A stretch of DNA of 64,000 nt, taken from the NCBI GenBank assembly GCA_009363875.1, contig CM018695.1, positions 64,165,433-64,229,432 of the forward strand. The letters run 5' to 3'. The notes under the pieces are model-generated. The model saw only the letters and a program-made list of their open reading frames with translations. It was not told the origin of the DNA and did no database searches. This DNA is from Mikania micrantha. Its lineage: Eukaryota > Streptophyta > Magnoliopsida > Asterales > Asteraceae. Position numbers and translations under genes: made by a program. This document shows, in pieces, positions 25,071 through 36,609 of this stretch; positions within the stretch are counted from its first letter, which is position 1; each line of letters starts with the position of its first letter.

Positions 25071-25087
25071 CCCCGGCAACGGCGCCA
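25071..25087 (-). other. Primer-binding site, tRNA-Asp
   Basis: On the minus strand TGGCGCCGTTGCCGGGG is complementary to the 3' end of plant tRNA-Asp, as in Tat/Athila-lineage elements. It lies 3 nt inside the end of the LTR at 25091. Confidence 0.85.
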
Positions 25088-25090
25088 TTT

Positions 25091-26380
25091 TGATGACCTG
25101 TCGTTGGGGTCATGCAAAAACCTAATTAATCTAGGTAGTTAGGGTAAGTCAGGTATCGTATCCACGAGGAACATGTGGTCAGTGTTTTCAACACAAACTA
25201 ATTAACTACTTGAAATTGAAAAGTAAACTTGAAAATGTTGAGTTTAGATTTTGAATTAGAAAACAATTAACTTGAACTGAAAGCAAACGAATTAAACAAA
25301 AGAGTTGTAAACAATAGATGGAAAAGGTGATCACTCCGGGTTTCGAATTAGGAAGACAATTAGGTTTTTATTAATTTGTCAGTTGGGAATCACATAGACA
25401 TGATTCATGCTTTTATTGATAAACATGTATGGTTTTTGAGAACAAAGCAATGATCTTGTTGACAACCGATAACTAGACCGATGTTGTTGACTTGATTGAT
25501 TACGTGTTCTACAAAAGCCAATGATTTCTAAAAGACTTTAAAACCCAATTCCGTTAATTACCCATTCAATCATACGATGAATGAAAAGAAAGCAATAAAC
25601 TTGAACTTAGAATTGCAAAGTAAACCTAGAAATCGTAACCGTTTACAATCAAGCAATATTGAATCCACGAATCTAAGAGAAACGAATTCAATACCAATGT
25701 TTAACAAATCAAATAACAAAACTAATCATCAAACCTAATTCTCTACCCGGAGACGACCACGAGAAGCTTAGCCGGACATCTCGATGCTTGAATCTTCAAT
25801 CTTCATGTGAAATTGCATGATGTAATCTCGATCTTGATGGTTGAATTGATGTTTTGTGGCCTTAGAACGCTCCAAAAGTACCCCAAAATCGCCCTAGAAG
25901 TGCTCCACAAAGTCCCCAATTCGTCCTAGGAAGGTCCCCCCCATGAAAATAGGCAAATTAGGGTTAAAAAGGTGTTTTCCGCGTTTTGGGCGTAGCCTAC
26001 GCCCACCCCGGGCGTAGCCTACGCTGGGCACATCTGAACGGTGGTAAAATTCTGTCAACGCTGCATTTTTGGGCGTAGCCTACGCTGACTTAGGCGTAGC
26101 CTACGCCCAGTCTGATCTCACCAACCTCTTCGTCTCGTCGAGAAACTCAGTTTTCATATATTATGGATTCCGTAACTCTTCTTCTAGCTCAAGATATGCG
26201 CTTCCGAAGTTCTGAGCTTTCCGCGACTGTTTCTGATCTGTCTGTGCCTCGTTTTACGTCATTAACACCCCCGGGCATCCATCTAACGCATCTTTACCTG
26301 CAAATCAACATTGTATCTCAAAGTATCATTGTTCCATGTGAAATGCACATAAAAACGCAACTTTAAACGATAAAAACACA
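25091..26380 (-). mobile_element. Tat/Athila-type LTR (copy b)
   Basis: Minus-strand LTR, about 1290 bp, starting TGTGTTTTTATCG and ending GGTCATCA. Its U3/R part (25335-26380) is almost identical to 43270-44345, but the last 100-200 bp (U5) belongs to a different subtype. Palindromes of the GGGCGTAGCCTACGCCC type lie at about 25987-26110. It serves as 3' LTR of the gag-pro element to its right. Confidence 0.85.
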
Positions 26381-28229
26381 TGAAAAGCAAACACGCATCA
26401 CATCCCCACACTTATGTTTTGCTTGTCCCAAGCAAAGTCCTTTACACACGACAACAAACAAATCAACAAAAACCATCGTTTAAACATCTCGTTACCGGTT
26501 AATAGCAAAAATCCAAAATCACACCTAATTCCCAAGACTTACAACGTTCAATAGATTTACATCCTAGCAAGCAATATGACACATTCGACAAGAAAATCCC
26601 TAACCAAGGACACTTAGCTTTAAATGGTTCACATGCATGCATTTACACCTCTCACAATAAACACTCCACTCGGTTTTGTTTCTGGACTAGCAATGATGCA
26701 CTAGAATTTCTAAACTCTCAGTCCATTAATGATGCATCATTATCATAGGCTTGCAAAGCAATCACATCTCCACCATTATGTGCAAAGTGTACACAAATCA
26801 AGAGGTCTTTAAAGGTTGTAATGTTGGCTAGGGCTAAGGTAAGGAAAAGAAATAGAAATCGTTACAAAAAAAATGAATCTAAGTTTACTTCACCAAAATA
26901 AAACTTCAACACATAATCACCAAGGTAAGTAGTTACCCTTATTTGACTACTTTTTATTTCTAAACACTACTAATAATACTATGAACAAATGTTTTTTTTT
27001 TCTTTTTCTCTTTTTTTTTCTTTTTTTCTTTTTTTCTTTTTTTCTTTTTTTTTTCTTTTTTTTCTTTTTTTTTTATTTTTTTTCAAATATTAATACTACT
27101 CAACTTGGATTCACAAAATGGGTTCAAAACTAAAATGGCTAACAGGTAAATTTTCGGGTCTTGGTTTAGCAAAGGAATGGGTGATTGGCTCAAAAGGGTG
27201 ACTAAGGGATTTGTCAAGGGTTGGCAAAACAAACAAAAAAGGCTGAACAAAGGGTTATCCTAATGCCTCTATCACTTTTGTGCACACTCTCACTCATGGT
27301 CTTAACATGTATTATCTTTGCAAGTTCTGAAATGACAACAACATTATGGTAATCACACATCAAAAGAAAATGAGCATTCAATTCTACATCTATTTCATGC
27401 TCTATATAGGCTCAATTTCTCACAAAAACGGTGGTCACGGGTTTCGGATGTAAAACATGCACATTTATCCACTATCTAGCCTTGTATCCTTGATTGAGAC
27501 TCACCTACCAAATTTTCATACAACTTGCTAAAAAGACTTTATTCCGCAACTTAAAGAACTAGGCATAATTGCGAATTTAAACGTATACACCGGTTTAAGA
27601 CACTTTCACGATTGTCTTTGAGAAAAATTTTGTTTTTTGTGTACAAAAAGACCAATTTTGGAACAATTTTTAAACTTTTTAAAAGTTCCCCTTATCCCCA
27701 CACTTAAACATTACATTGTCCCCAATGTAACTTTTTCCACTAATTATGAGTGTGAAATGAGGATGATGTGATGACTTCCCCAGATGCCCCTTAATATTCC
27801 TTTTTACACTCCATTGCAACAAACATCAACTTCAACCAAACATCGACAAACAAAACAAGCACAAATTGTCGAAGATAATTCAAACAAACAAACAGTAATG
27901 AAAGCATGGAAAGAGCACATGGACCTGATCTTGTTGCCCTTGTGACGTAGATAATGTTAATGATGTCATTGTGATCTTGAATCTCCATGAGTCTTCCCCA
28001 CACTTATTTCCAGCTATGATTGTGGCAGGAACTCAACAAAACAAAAACAAAAAGTTAAATGCAAAAACACTTAAAAATAAACAAACTAAATAAAGTCGAT
28101 ACAAACACACAGGTTGCCTCCTGTGCAACGCTAAGTTTTGTTTATGGCCTTCAGCCAGACCATACCCACCGCCACTCAAGGTGGCCTGAAAAGGCTATCA
28201 CTTGCTGCATAGCCCACAAAATCAAGCTT
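26381..28229 (-). other. 3' non-coding part of the gag-pro element
   Basis: No protease, reverse transcriptase or integrase coding is seen in this 1.85 kb. On the minus strand three GTGTGGGG motifs occur (near 28005, 27700 and 26405), a hallmark of the region before the 3' LTR in Tat/Athila-type elements. A 95-bp pyrimidine tract on the plus strand (26990-27085) is mostly T with scattered C. Confidence 0.75.
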
Positions 28230-31111
28230 TCATGACTCAGGTAAATCTTCCCAGGTTTCCCAGTTGGGTCCAAAAATCTTTAATCTTACTTGTTCTTCAT
28301 CAAACTCAAGGGATTTAGCTTTCTTCTCATCCTTTGTCCTTCTCCATTTCGGTATCCACCCATCATCTTTTGATGTCCCTTTCTTCTCAGCATCTTTATC
28401 TTCATTGGATTGTTCTTCGTTTGCTACTTCAGACCTGTGCAACACAAAACACTCCTCTTTGGTGTTATCTTCCTTAGAAAGGAAGTCACACCTGTCAACA
28501 ATGTTTGCTTTTAAGCATTCATCACTGACAAGAGGGTTAGTAGCAATCTCAAACATGTTAATCTGCTTTTCCCGGCCACCAAACCTTAACGCCACGGTCC
28601 CGTTGGCACAATCAATCATAGCATGTGCCGTGGCAAGAAAAGGTCTACCCAGAATGACTGTAGGATGTGTGTCTTTGGCACTTTCAGCACAGTCTAAAAC
28701 CAAAAAATCAACTGGGTAGTAAAAATTTTTCACCTTAACAATCACATCAGATAACATTCCCCTAGGAAGTGTAGATGTCTGATTAGCTAATACCACAGTA
28801 GTGTCAACTTTTTGTAGAGGACCAAAATCATATTGGTCATATACACTCCCGGGGAGAATGCTAACACACGCTCCCAAATCCAACAATGCTTGATCAATTT
28901 GAAAATTCCCAATTTGTATAGCAATCAAAGGCATTCCTGGATCTGGAAGTTTAGGTGGCAATTCACCCGACAAAACGGCATCTGTATTCATTGTTAATTC
29001 AACTTGATCTGGTGTCTTATGATGTCGTTTTTTAGTGCATAACCGTTTCAAAAACTTAACATGGGCAGGCACTTTCTTTATATCATTAAGCAATGGTAAA
29101 TTAATTTTAACATTTTCAAAAATTTTCCACCTCTCATCCTGAGATGGGTCATGCTTTTTCAAATTAATCTCATTCACACCATTATTTGAAAGGGTACTTA
29201 CAGCGTTGACATGAAGGTTCTTTGATCCTGAGCCTTGATGTGCTGGATTCACTTGTGTGTCACTTGGGAGTGTTCCATGATTTCTTCTCGCCAGTTCCTC
29301 TGCCATTTGTCCGACCTGCTTGTTCAGTGCATTGAAAGCCTTGTCTCTCATCTCATTCTCCTTTTTCATTTCCTTCAACATCTCGAATATCTCATCAATC
29401 TTTGAGGGTGCAGCAGTAGATGTTGACCCACCTTGTTGGTTTTCTTGTTGAGGAGGTGGTTGCCTATAGTTTCCTTGAAACCCTTGGTTTTGATTCCCTT
29501 GATATTGTCTTTGGTAAGCCTCTTGATTGTAGCCTTGTTGCCGATTAAACTGCTGTTGGTTTCCTTGATTGTTTGGTGCTTGGAAGTTGGGGTTCATTTG
29601 ATTTGAAGTATTGCCATACCTAAAGTTCGGATGGTTACGCAACCCCGGATGATAAGTGTTGGAATTCATGTCTCCATACACTTGGTTCACCTCTTCTGTT
29701 GGACCAAACTGAGATGAACATTGGCTTGCCTTGTGTACAATCTCTCCACATCCACCACATACATTAAAGACATTTTCTGCTTTAGTATTATCTTTTCCCA
29801 ATCCAGCGAGTTTGGCCATCTTTTGTGCCACGACCTCCAATTGCTCCTCATTTAACTGTGTAGCTGCACCATTAACTGTTTCATGCTTTGACCGCTTGTT
29901 AGATTGCTCTAACCTCTTTGAAGTGGTGCTCATTCGCTCAAGCATATCCCAATCCACTTGTACATGATTATACAAGAATGTCCCGTTGCTTTGGGAATTG
30001 ATGTCTCGAATGTCTTCAGATGACATTCCATCATAGAATGCAACCAAGAGCTCCCACATGTTGATCCCATGATGTGGGCATTTCCTCAACATATCCTTAA
30101 ACCGGGTGAATGCCTCATGGAATAATTCCCCTCCTTTTTGCTTGAAGTTTCTAATAGCAGCCCGAGCCTCTGTTGTCTTCTTCATTGTATAGAATTCACT
30201 TAAGAACTGTTGCTGCATTTCTGCCCAAGTATAGATACTCGCTGCTGGCAGTGTAGAAAACCACTCTTTAGCTCTATCCTTCAAACTAAAAGGGAACAAG
30301 ATTAACTTCACTTCATCTGCTGAAAACCCTTGGCCACCCGTGACTTGACAAAATTGCTCGAACTCTTGCAAGTGTTGATATGGTTCCTCAGTGGCTCTTC
30401 CATGGAATGTGGGCAAAGATGAAAGTACTGCTGGTCTTACTTCAAATGATCTACCATGCCTAACAGGCGTCACTACTGGTGAGGAATTGGTAGTCAAAGC
30501 AGGCCGGAAATGAGTAGTGGCACCTTGTGCATGTGCCATGCCTTGATTATAGTTCATTGGTACTCCCATGTTTGGAGGAGGCATAGGAATGCCGGGCCCA
30601 TAGTTCTGATTTTGTGGCCTTGGTGGCCTGTTGAACCCTTGCTGTGGCGGATAACCGTATGGCGGTTGTTGATGGAAACCATAACCTCCCTGATTCAGTG
30701 GTTGCGGATTTGGTGGGTAAGGATTATGCACTTGTGGTTGTGGTGGTGGATACCCGTAAGGATCATCATAAGCAGCATTTACGTTTTGCAAATTGTAGTC
30801 ATCACCGTTCAAGCCATCATCCCAATCATTGACATTGTTCTCACCACTCCACATTGTGCCATGATGAGTCCCTCCTCTCAAAGTGTTTCTTTCCTCGGTA
30901 GTATTGGTATGGTGGTCATCATTAGGAGGATGGTCAAGGTGAGGTACATGTTGATATTGGGGTTGAGCAGGTGGTGGTAGTGGAGGATTTGGGTTACCTT
31001 GCGGATTCTCAAAATCCTCAAATCTTGGTGGTTCAGGTGGAAACTCCATTATCAGTTGTTGTTGAATGCTCGGAGATGCAAGCTCTATCCGGTGGAGTAC
31101 TCGATTCCTAC
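28230..31111 (-). CDS. Tat/Athila-type gag-pro, main part
   Basis: The open frame continues from 31111 down to the stop at 28230 (939 codons after the internal Met at 31049). In order: a Pro/Asn/Gln-rich N-terminal third; the retrotransposon gag core (around KEWFSTLP); one CCHC knuckle CGGCGEIVHKASQC; a Gln/Asn-rich linker; a short coiled stretch (EMLKEMKKENEMRDKAF); and an aspartic protease with LLDLGAC at the active site (DLG instead of DTG, usual for this lineage). A charged tail follows. The first 23 or so codons lie beyond the Tekay insertion at 42843-42909. No reverse transcriptase follows, so the element was non-autonomous before it was interrupted. Confidence 0.88.
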
Positions 31112-32617
31112 TGTGACAATCCGACTTTTCACACTAACCTTGTTAACGGAAGTTGGTGCTATCACAGGCCCAACAAGGTCAATCAAGGCCAATAAGACCA
31201 ATGAAGGTCCAACAGGCCCAACAAGGCCAATCAAAGCCCAATAATACCAATGAAGGCCTAACAAAATCAAGGAAGGCCCGGTAAGGCCCAATGGAGTCTA
31301 TGAGGGCCCAATAAGATTAATTTAGGCCCAGTAAAGCCAAAGAAGATCCAGTGAAGTCAAGGAAGACCCAACAAGACAAATCAGTTCCAATAAAGCCTAT
31401 GAAGGCCCAACAGAACTAAGTTAGGCCCAACAGGGGCAAATGAGGCCCAATGTAATCAAATTAAGGCCCAATAAGGCCCAGGGAGGCCCAAGGAAATCTA
31501 GGAAGGCCCAGTAAAGTTTAGATAGGCCCAATTGTAATTAAGAAGCCCAATTGAGCAAATTTAATCTAGCAATGAGTTAAATGACCCAATTAATGAAAAT
31601 TCGGAATTTTCGGTTTAACTTTGTTAACCGAAATGTTAAGTGATTGATCTAGAATGATTTCTAAGGGTTGAATTAAGTGAAATAAGTCTAAAATACTTAG
31701 ATAATAGGATTTTAATTTGTATATGATTAGAAGGATCAATTTTGACTTTCTTAAAGTCAAAATTCGGAATAAAAGTGGTGAATAATTGCAATTAAACCCG
31801 AAATCAATCACAAATTGAGTTGTAACTGATCATTTACCCTCCTTAATCATCATATTGATGATTATCATTAACGATTAGCGGTTACAAGAGCAAATAATGT
31901 CGAATTGGTTTCCAAGGGGCACAAAAAGTTGAAACCGTAGCCCTATATACCTAAAACCCCAACATTCGACCAAATTTCGCAACATTGAACTCTCAGAACT
32001 CTTATTCGGCATCTTTAGGGTCTACATCATTCATCAATTCGATCTTATAAGCAGCGGGAGGAAGGATTCGATCGGGTATAGGCCGAACCTAGGGCTTGAA
32101 AGTGAACTACAAGAATTCGATATCAAAACAGGTAAGCTATCATTCCTGTACACTCTAAAACTTCCGAATAAGCATAAACCTATATCAATTTTAGGTTCCA
32201 ACAACGAATTGATAGAACTCGATTGCTAGGGTTCTTAGCAAAGTCGGTTTTGGGGGTTTTCTATCAAATGAGTTTAGAAACGAAATTGAATAGTTCTATT
32301 AGTTTCAGAAGGATCCGATTGAGGTTAATCCTATGTTAATTATATCAAAGTTCAACGAATTAGGAGGTTTCGATTCTAGGGTTCATAAGATGAAAATGAA
32401 TTTGGGATTTTTACTTATAGTGGTTATAATAATCGAATTAATCATGTAGGCAGGGTCGAAATGTTTATGTTAATGAAAACCCAATGGTTTTAGGCTGGAT
32501 CGAATTCGAATCAAGGTTTAATTTGAGTGTGTATGCTTCGGCTACAATGGAAAAGGGGGGAACCGACTCATCATGGTTTAAAAGATTTAATTCTCAGATA
32601 GTTAACGCGAAACCCTA

Positions 32618-32685
32618 GCGGGCGAGATGGTTAGATGCTGTGTGTTTGGAGTTGTGGGTCGCGGGTTCGAGTCCCGGGCCAACCA
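32618..32685 (+). other. tRNA-like module in 5' LTR
   Basis: GCGGGCGAGATGGTTAGATGC resembles an A box, and GCGGGTTCGAGTCCCG is a good B box and T-arm with a 4-bp stem. The segment ends ACCA. The acceptor and anticodon stems do not fold convincingly, so this is a tRNA- or SINE-derived pol III promoter module rather than a working tRNA gene. Confidence 0.5.
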
Positions 32686-33073
32686 TATTTTTGAGTTTTT
32701 AACATTTTTAGTGTTTTAATCATAAGTCATTCATTTTAACTCCGAATTAACCCGTTCAAGTTGCGTTGGAACCGTAACGAGAATACGAATGCATTAGAAT
32801 GATAAAATTTATATTTTAGTCCGAACACGAAATCGCGTATAATTACGGTTAATTGAATAAAATCAAATATGATTTTATTTAATCGATTTCAGTGACACGC
32901 GTACTTCCGTATGCCTAATTCTCACACTTTAACATACGTGTGTTGACACGTATTTGATTTCAAGCACAAAACGATTATTCGAATAACAATAAGTTATTGT
33001 TTAAATCACAGATTCTTCGTAGAGGATTTCTACGCAAGTTCACACGTGTTTGATTATTCTACTACTATCAAAG

Positions 33074-33574
33074 GTGCGTACACGGCCCCTTTCTTATTTT
33101 AAACTGTTTTGGGGGAGAAAACATGTGCAACAAACTGATTTTAGATACATATCACTTGCATGAGTTATCTGTTTACATTATGTGAAAACATATCAACTTG
33201 AAAGTCCTTACACACCTCGAACCGTTTAGTTTGCTGTAATGCAAAGCGTGGTAGTTGGAAATAGATCTATTAGGTTTGACAAACCTCACCTGGTAGATGG
33301 GATCTACGCAGGTGTTTGACTGACCAAACACAATTTTACTATTGTTGTGATAGACAATAGTGGCAAGGCGAAAACATGCTATAGCATGGCAACTAGTCAG
33401 CTTCGGTGTCGAACACGTATGTAAATAGTTTATATGACTAGCTATCATGACTGTGCATTTGTGATTATGTTATCTACAACTTATTATTCAAACTGATGTT
33501 TTGAACACTGTGATTATTTAAAACCTGTGTTATGCACCAACCATTGTGTTGACTTGATTTGCATGTTTTCTCAG
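33074..33574 (+). other. Intron-like cassette in Tekay 5' LTR
   Basis: Candidate donor TCAAAG|GTGCGTACAC, then CGGCCCCTTTC and GGGGGAGAAAACATG. GCACCAACCATTGTGTTGAC lies about 30 nt before the candidate acceptor GCATGTTTTCTCAG at 33574. The second LTR has the same at 42032-42532. Confidence 0.5.
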
Positions 33575-33882
33575 GACGCTAAGGCGCGCGTAACAGCTGG
33601 CATGGACTAGGAAGATAGAGTCTCATGCATTTCTTTCACTTTGATTATTTAAATCTGAATATTTTAGTACTTTGAATTGTAATGTTTGATTTACAACTGT
33701 TTATGGTTTTTAAACGCTTCCGCACTTTTTGTAAACTCTGGTTATTATGTTTGTTTTAAAGACCAACGTATGTTTTTGAAATTCATATAGAGGTCTTCGC
33801 TATGTCTAATGATCTGAGATCCTGGTTTGTCACGTTCCCAAACGGTATGATTCCGTTAGTTGGAATTGGGGGTGTGACAGAT

Positions 33883-33894
33883 TGGTATCAGAGA
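33883..33894 (+). other. Primer-binding site, initiator tRNA-Met
   Basis: TGGTATCAGAGA lies 3 nt after the LTR end and matches the complement of the 3' end of tRNA-iMet (usual TGGTATCAGAGC) with one mismatch at the last position. Confidence 0.9.
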
Positions 33895-34063
33895 CCATTG
33901 GTTATAGCGAACTAGGTTTGCATATGTAGGCCTAGACTATGACTGTTAGACATTAGACACACATGTTTACACATACTGCTTAGAAATTACATATGACATT
34001 ATGTAATTGACTTGCTTACGTATTCCATGGCACTGCACTTACATATGATATTATGTAACAGGC

Positions 34064-34732
34064 ATGGCTTCATCATCAGTTCCTTATGTTATCATTGATG
34101 ATTCCGAGGACGAGGAGCCGATAGTTCCGGTACCACCATCATCACCACCACCACCTATTCCATCACCTCCACCGTATGGGATGGATGACTCAGATCCAGA
34201 CGAGGATCCAGACGAGGATCCAGAGGAGGATCCAGAGGAGGATCCAGAGGAGGATCCAGAGGAGGATCCAGATGAGGATCCAGCTGAGGACCCGGATGAG
34301 GATCCGGAGGAGGCACCATGGGTGAATACTCAGGGACTCTATGCTGCAGGACCATCTACACATCCACCACCCGTACTGGATGCTCCTGAGCCTAAGAGGC
34401 GAAGGACGGACGCGGAGGAGATCGCCAAGTTGCGCGAGGACTTGGATGAGACAGAAGATAAGCTCATACAGAGATCCCAGGAGTTATGGGATGCCATTGA
34501 GAGGCAAGATGAACTTGCCCATCTAGTTCATGACATGCGGGATGAGATGGTGAACATGATTGGTCGTCTAGAGGAGTCAGAGAACCGAGCCGAGATCTTG
34601 GAGGGCAGGATTGAAGCTTTGGAGGACTTAGTGGTAGTTGAGAATGAGGAACAGGATGAGGATGAGGATGAGGAAGAGGAACCAGCACCAGTTGCTGAGT
34701 CCGATCCTGAATCCACTGTTGAGGACGATTGA
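34064..34732 (+). CDS. Extra ORF upstream of gag (ORF0), 222 aa, unknown
   Basis: Complete ORF between the primer site and gag. Residues about 1-40 are Ser/Pro-rich. Residues about 44-82 are a repeat of Asp/Glu-Asp/Glu-Asp-Pro encoded by 6- and 12-bp tandem units (GAGGATCCAGAG). Residues about 118-190 form a predicted coiled coil with regular Leu/Ile spacing, and the tail is again acidic. I know no function. Such an acidic coiled-coil protein might interact with gag or chromatin, but this is speculation. A positional counterpart without sequence similarity is at 55643-56332. Confidence 0.75.
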   Translation: MASSSVPYVIIDDSEDEEPIVPVPPSSPPPPIPSPPPYGMDDSDPDEDPDEDPEEDPEEDPEEDPEEDPDEDPAEDPDEDPEEAPWVNTQGLYAAGPSTHPPPVLDAPEPKRRRTDAEEIAKLREDLDETEDKLIQRSQELWDAIERQDELAHLVHDMRDEMVNMIGRLEESENRAEILEGRIEALEDLVVVENEEQDEDEDEEEEPAPVAESDPESTVEDD

Positions 34733-34983
34733 TTCTCTTTCTTTTATTTTCTGTTTTGTTTAAACTTATTAGGAACGGGTTGTGTTCCTACATTAGTAGT
34801 TTGAAATTTTGTATTTCATTTCAAAAAGTATTGTATTCAAAGAAAGTTTCTATTTATGAAAGAATTATTGTTTGTTTTCAACAACTGTGTTGATTATATT
34901 ACATGTTGTGTTTGTTGTTTTTACTTACACATGTTACATTGGATTTTGACTTCGTGCTAACACTTCTTATAAATAGGAAACTA

Positions 34984-36609
34984 ATGGCTGAGGGAAACGT
35001 ACATATGACTGTTGCTGAGCTCAACGAGCTAATTAACAACAGAGTCGCGGGGGCTATTGCACAGTATGCTCAGACACACAACACAGGGCCACAGGGTCCA
35101 GCTGGGGGAGTGATTAACCCACAAGTTTGCACATTCAAGATGTTCTTGGACTGCAAACCTCACAACTTCAAAGGGTCGGAGGGAGCCATAGGACTTCTCC
35201 GATGGATTGAAAAGGCTGAGTCTGTATTTGAAATGTGCAACTGCCCTGAGGATAGCAAGGTGAAATTTGCTACTGGAACATTAGAGGGTCCAGCACTGAC
35301 TTGGTGGAACTCCAATGTTCAGACTCTGGGGTTGGGAGAAGCAAATGCGTTGACCTGGAACAACTTCAAAACTTTGCTACAAGAGGAGTATTGTCCTCGT
35401 AGTGAAATGCAGAAGTTGGAGGAAGAGTATTGGCACCTCAAGATGGAGGGGTCAAATATTGAGGAGTACACGACCAGATCGCATGAACTGGCCAGACTGC
35501 TACCACACATGGCTACTCCAGCCAGTAAGTGGATTGAAAGGTACATTGGAGGACTAGTGCCTCAGATTCAAGGTTTGGTGACTTCAGCAAATCCCACCAC
35601 TATCCAACAAGCTGTTCGTCTAGCGCATCAGCTTACTGATCAGGCAGTGTTACAGGGAACCCTGCCTAAGCGAACATCTGCTACCAAGGTAGGAGATCAC
35701 AAGAGAAAGTGGGACAGTAACAACTTCAAGGGTAACAACCAACAGCAGAACAGGAAGCAGGACTCAAACAAGTCCTATCATAATTCCAACAGTGGCCAAC
35801 AATCATCATCATCGGGGGGCTATATTGGTAAGCACCCCAAGTGTAACAAGTGTGGTTACCATCATGCGGGTAACCAATGTGACAGAGCTAAGTGCCAGAG
35901 GTGTGGCAAGGTTGGGCATGCGGCTAAGGATTGTCGCGGAGAGCTGCAGAACAATAATAACAACCAGAACAATAATCAAAACAACGCGCAGAAAAGTTGT
36001 TTTGAGTGCGGCAAGATGGGCCATTTCAAGAAAGATTGCCCACAACTTAAGAAAGACGGGGACAACAATGGTAATGGCACCAACAACAACAACAACAACA
36101 ACAACGGTGCTAGAGGCAGGGCGTTTGTGATAGGAGGACGTCAAGCGCGGGAGGATCCCAACATTGTTACGGGTACGTTCCTCTTAAATAATCACTATGC
36201 CTCTATGTTATTTGACACCGGTGCCGATCGGAGCTTTGTATCTAGTTCACTTGTTAAGTTGCTAAATGCTAGTCCCACTGCCTTAGATAGTCCCTATACT
36301 GTGGAATTAGCTGATGGTAAGTTGATTGTAGTAGAAAACATTTATAAGGGATGTATTCTTGATTTGATGGGTCAGACATTAGAGATTGATTTGATGCCTA
36401 TTGCCTTAGGCAGTTTTGATGTAGTCATTGGCATGGACTGGTTGTCCAAGAACCAGGCTGAAATTGTATGCCATGAAAAGATTGTTCGCATACCTCTTCC
36501 GCAGGGAGAGACATTATATGTACAAGGCGAGAAGAGCAGTACGCCACTGCGTCTCATATCTTGTATGAAAGCACACAAGTGTCTACGTAAGGTCATACGG
36601 CAGTTATAG
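34984..36609 (+). CDS. Tekay gag-protease
   Basis: The start at 34984 (MAEGN) is chosen because it follows the leader; the frame is open from 34903. Gag core with ALTWWNS near residue 105. A variant knuckle CNKCGYHHAGNQC is followed by two canonical ones, CQRCGKVGHAAKDC and CFECGKMGHFKKDC. Aspartic protease active site FDTGADRSF with DTG at about residue 411. The frame ends at TAG 36607-36609, because one base appears to be missing near 36591. In relatives gag-pol is one continuous frame, so the protein ends early and lacks reverse transcriptase. A programmed frameshift is not excluded but is unusual for this lineage. Confidence 0.92.
   Translation: MAEGNVHMTVAELNELINNRVAGAIAQYAQTHNTGPQGPAGGVINPQVCTFKMFLDCKPHNFKGSEGAIGLLRWIEKAESVFEMCNCPEDSKVKFATGTLEGPALTWWNSNVQTLGLGEANALTWNNFKTLLQEEYCPRSEMQKLEEEYWHLKMEGSNIEEYTTRSHELARLLPHMATPASKWIERYIGGLVPQIQGLVTSANPTTIQQAVRLAHQLTDQAVLQGTLPKRTSATKVGDHKRKWDSNNFKGNNQQQNRKQDSNKSYHNSNSGQQSSSSGGYIGKHPKCNKCGYHHAGNQCDRAKCQRCGKVGHAAKDCRGELQNNNNNQNNNQNNAQKSCFECGKMGHFKKDCPQLKKDGDNNGNGTNNNNNNNNGARGRAFVIGGRQAREDPNIVTGTFLLNNHYASMLFDTGADRSFVSSSLVKLLNASPTALDSPYTVELADGKLIVVENIYKGCILDLMGQTLEIDLMPIALGSFDVVIGMDWLSKNQAEIVCHEKIVRIPLPQGETLYVQGEKSSTPLRLISCMKAHKCLRKVIRQL

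Larger units (their letters stand above)
31112..33879 (+). repeat. 5' LTR of the Tekay element
   Basis: Contains many AAGGCCCA / GGCCCAA words in the first 450 bp, a TATA-like CTATATAC near 31950, a possible leader donor CAAAACAG|GTAAGC near 32131, a tRNA-like module (32618-32685) and an intron-like cassette (33074-33574). Ends GGGTGTGACA. Confidence 0.95.

Noticed and set aside
30510..30980. 156-aa Trp-rich plus-strand ORF
   Set aside because: Antisense shadow of the Pro/Gln-rich start of the gag-pro gene.
32618..32685. A functional tRNA gene in the LTR
   Set aside because: A and B boxes are present, but acceptor and anticodon stems do not pair convincingly and the copy is duplicated with the LTR.
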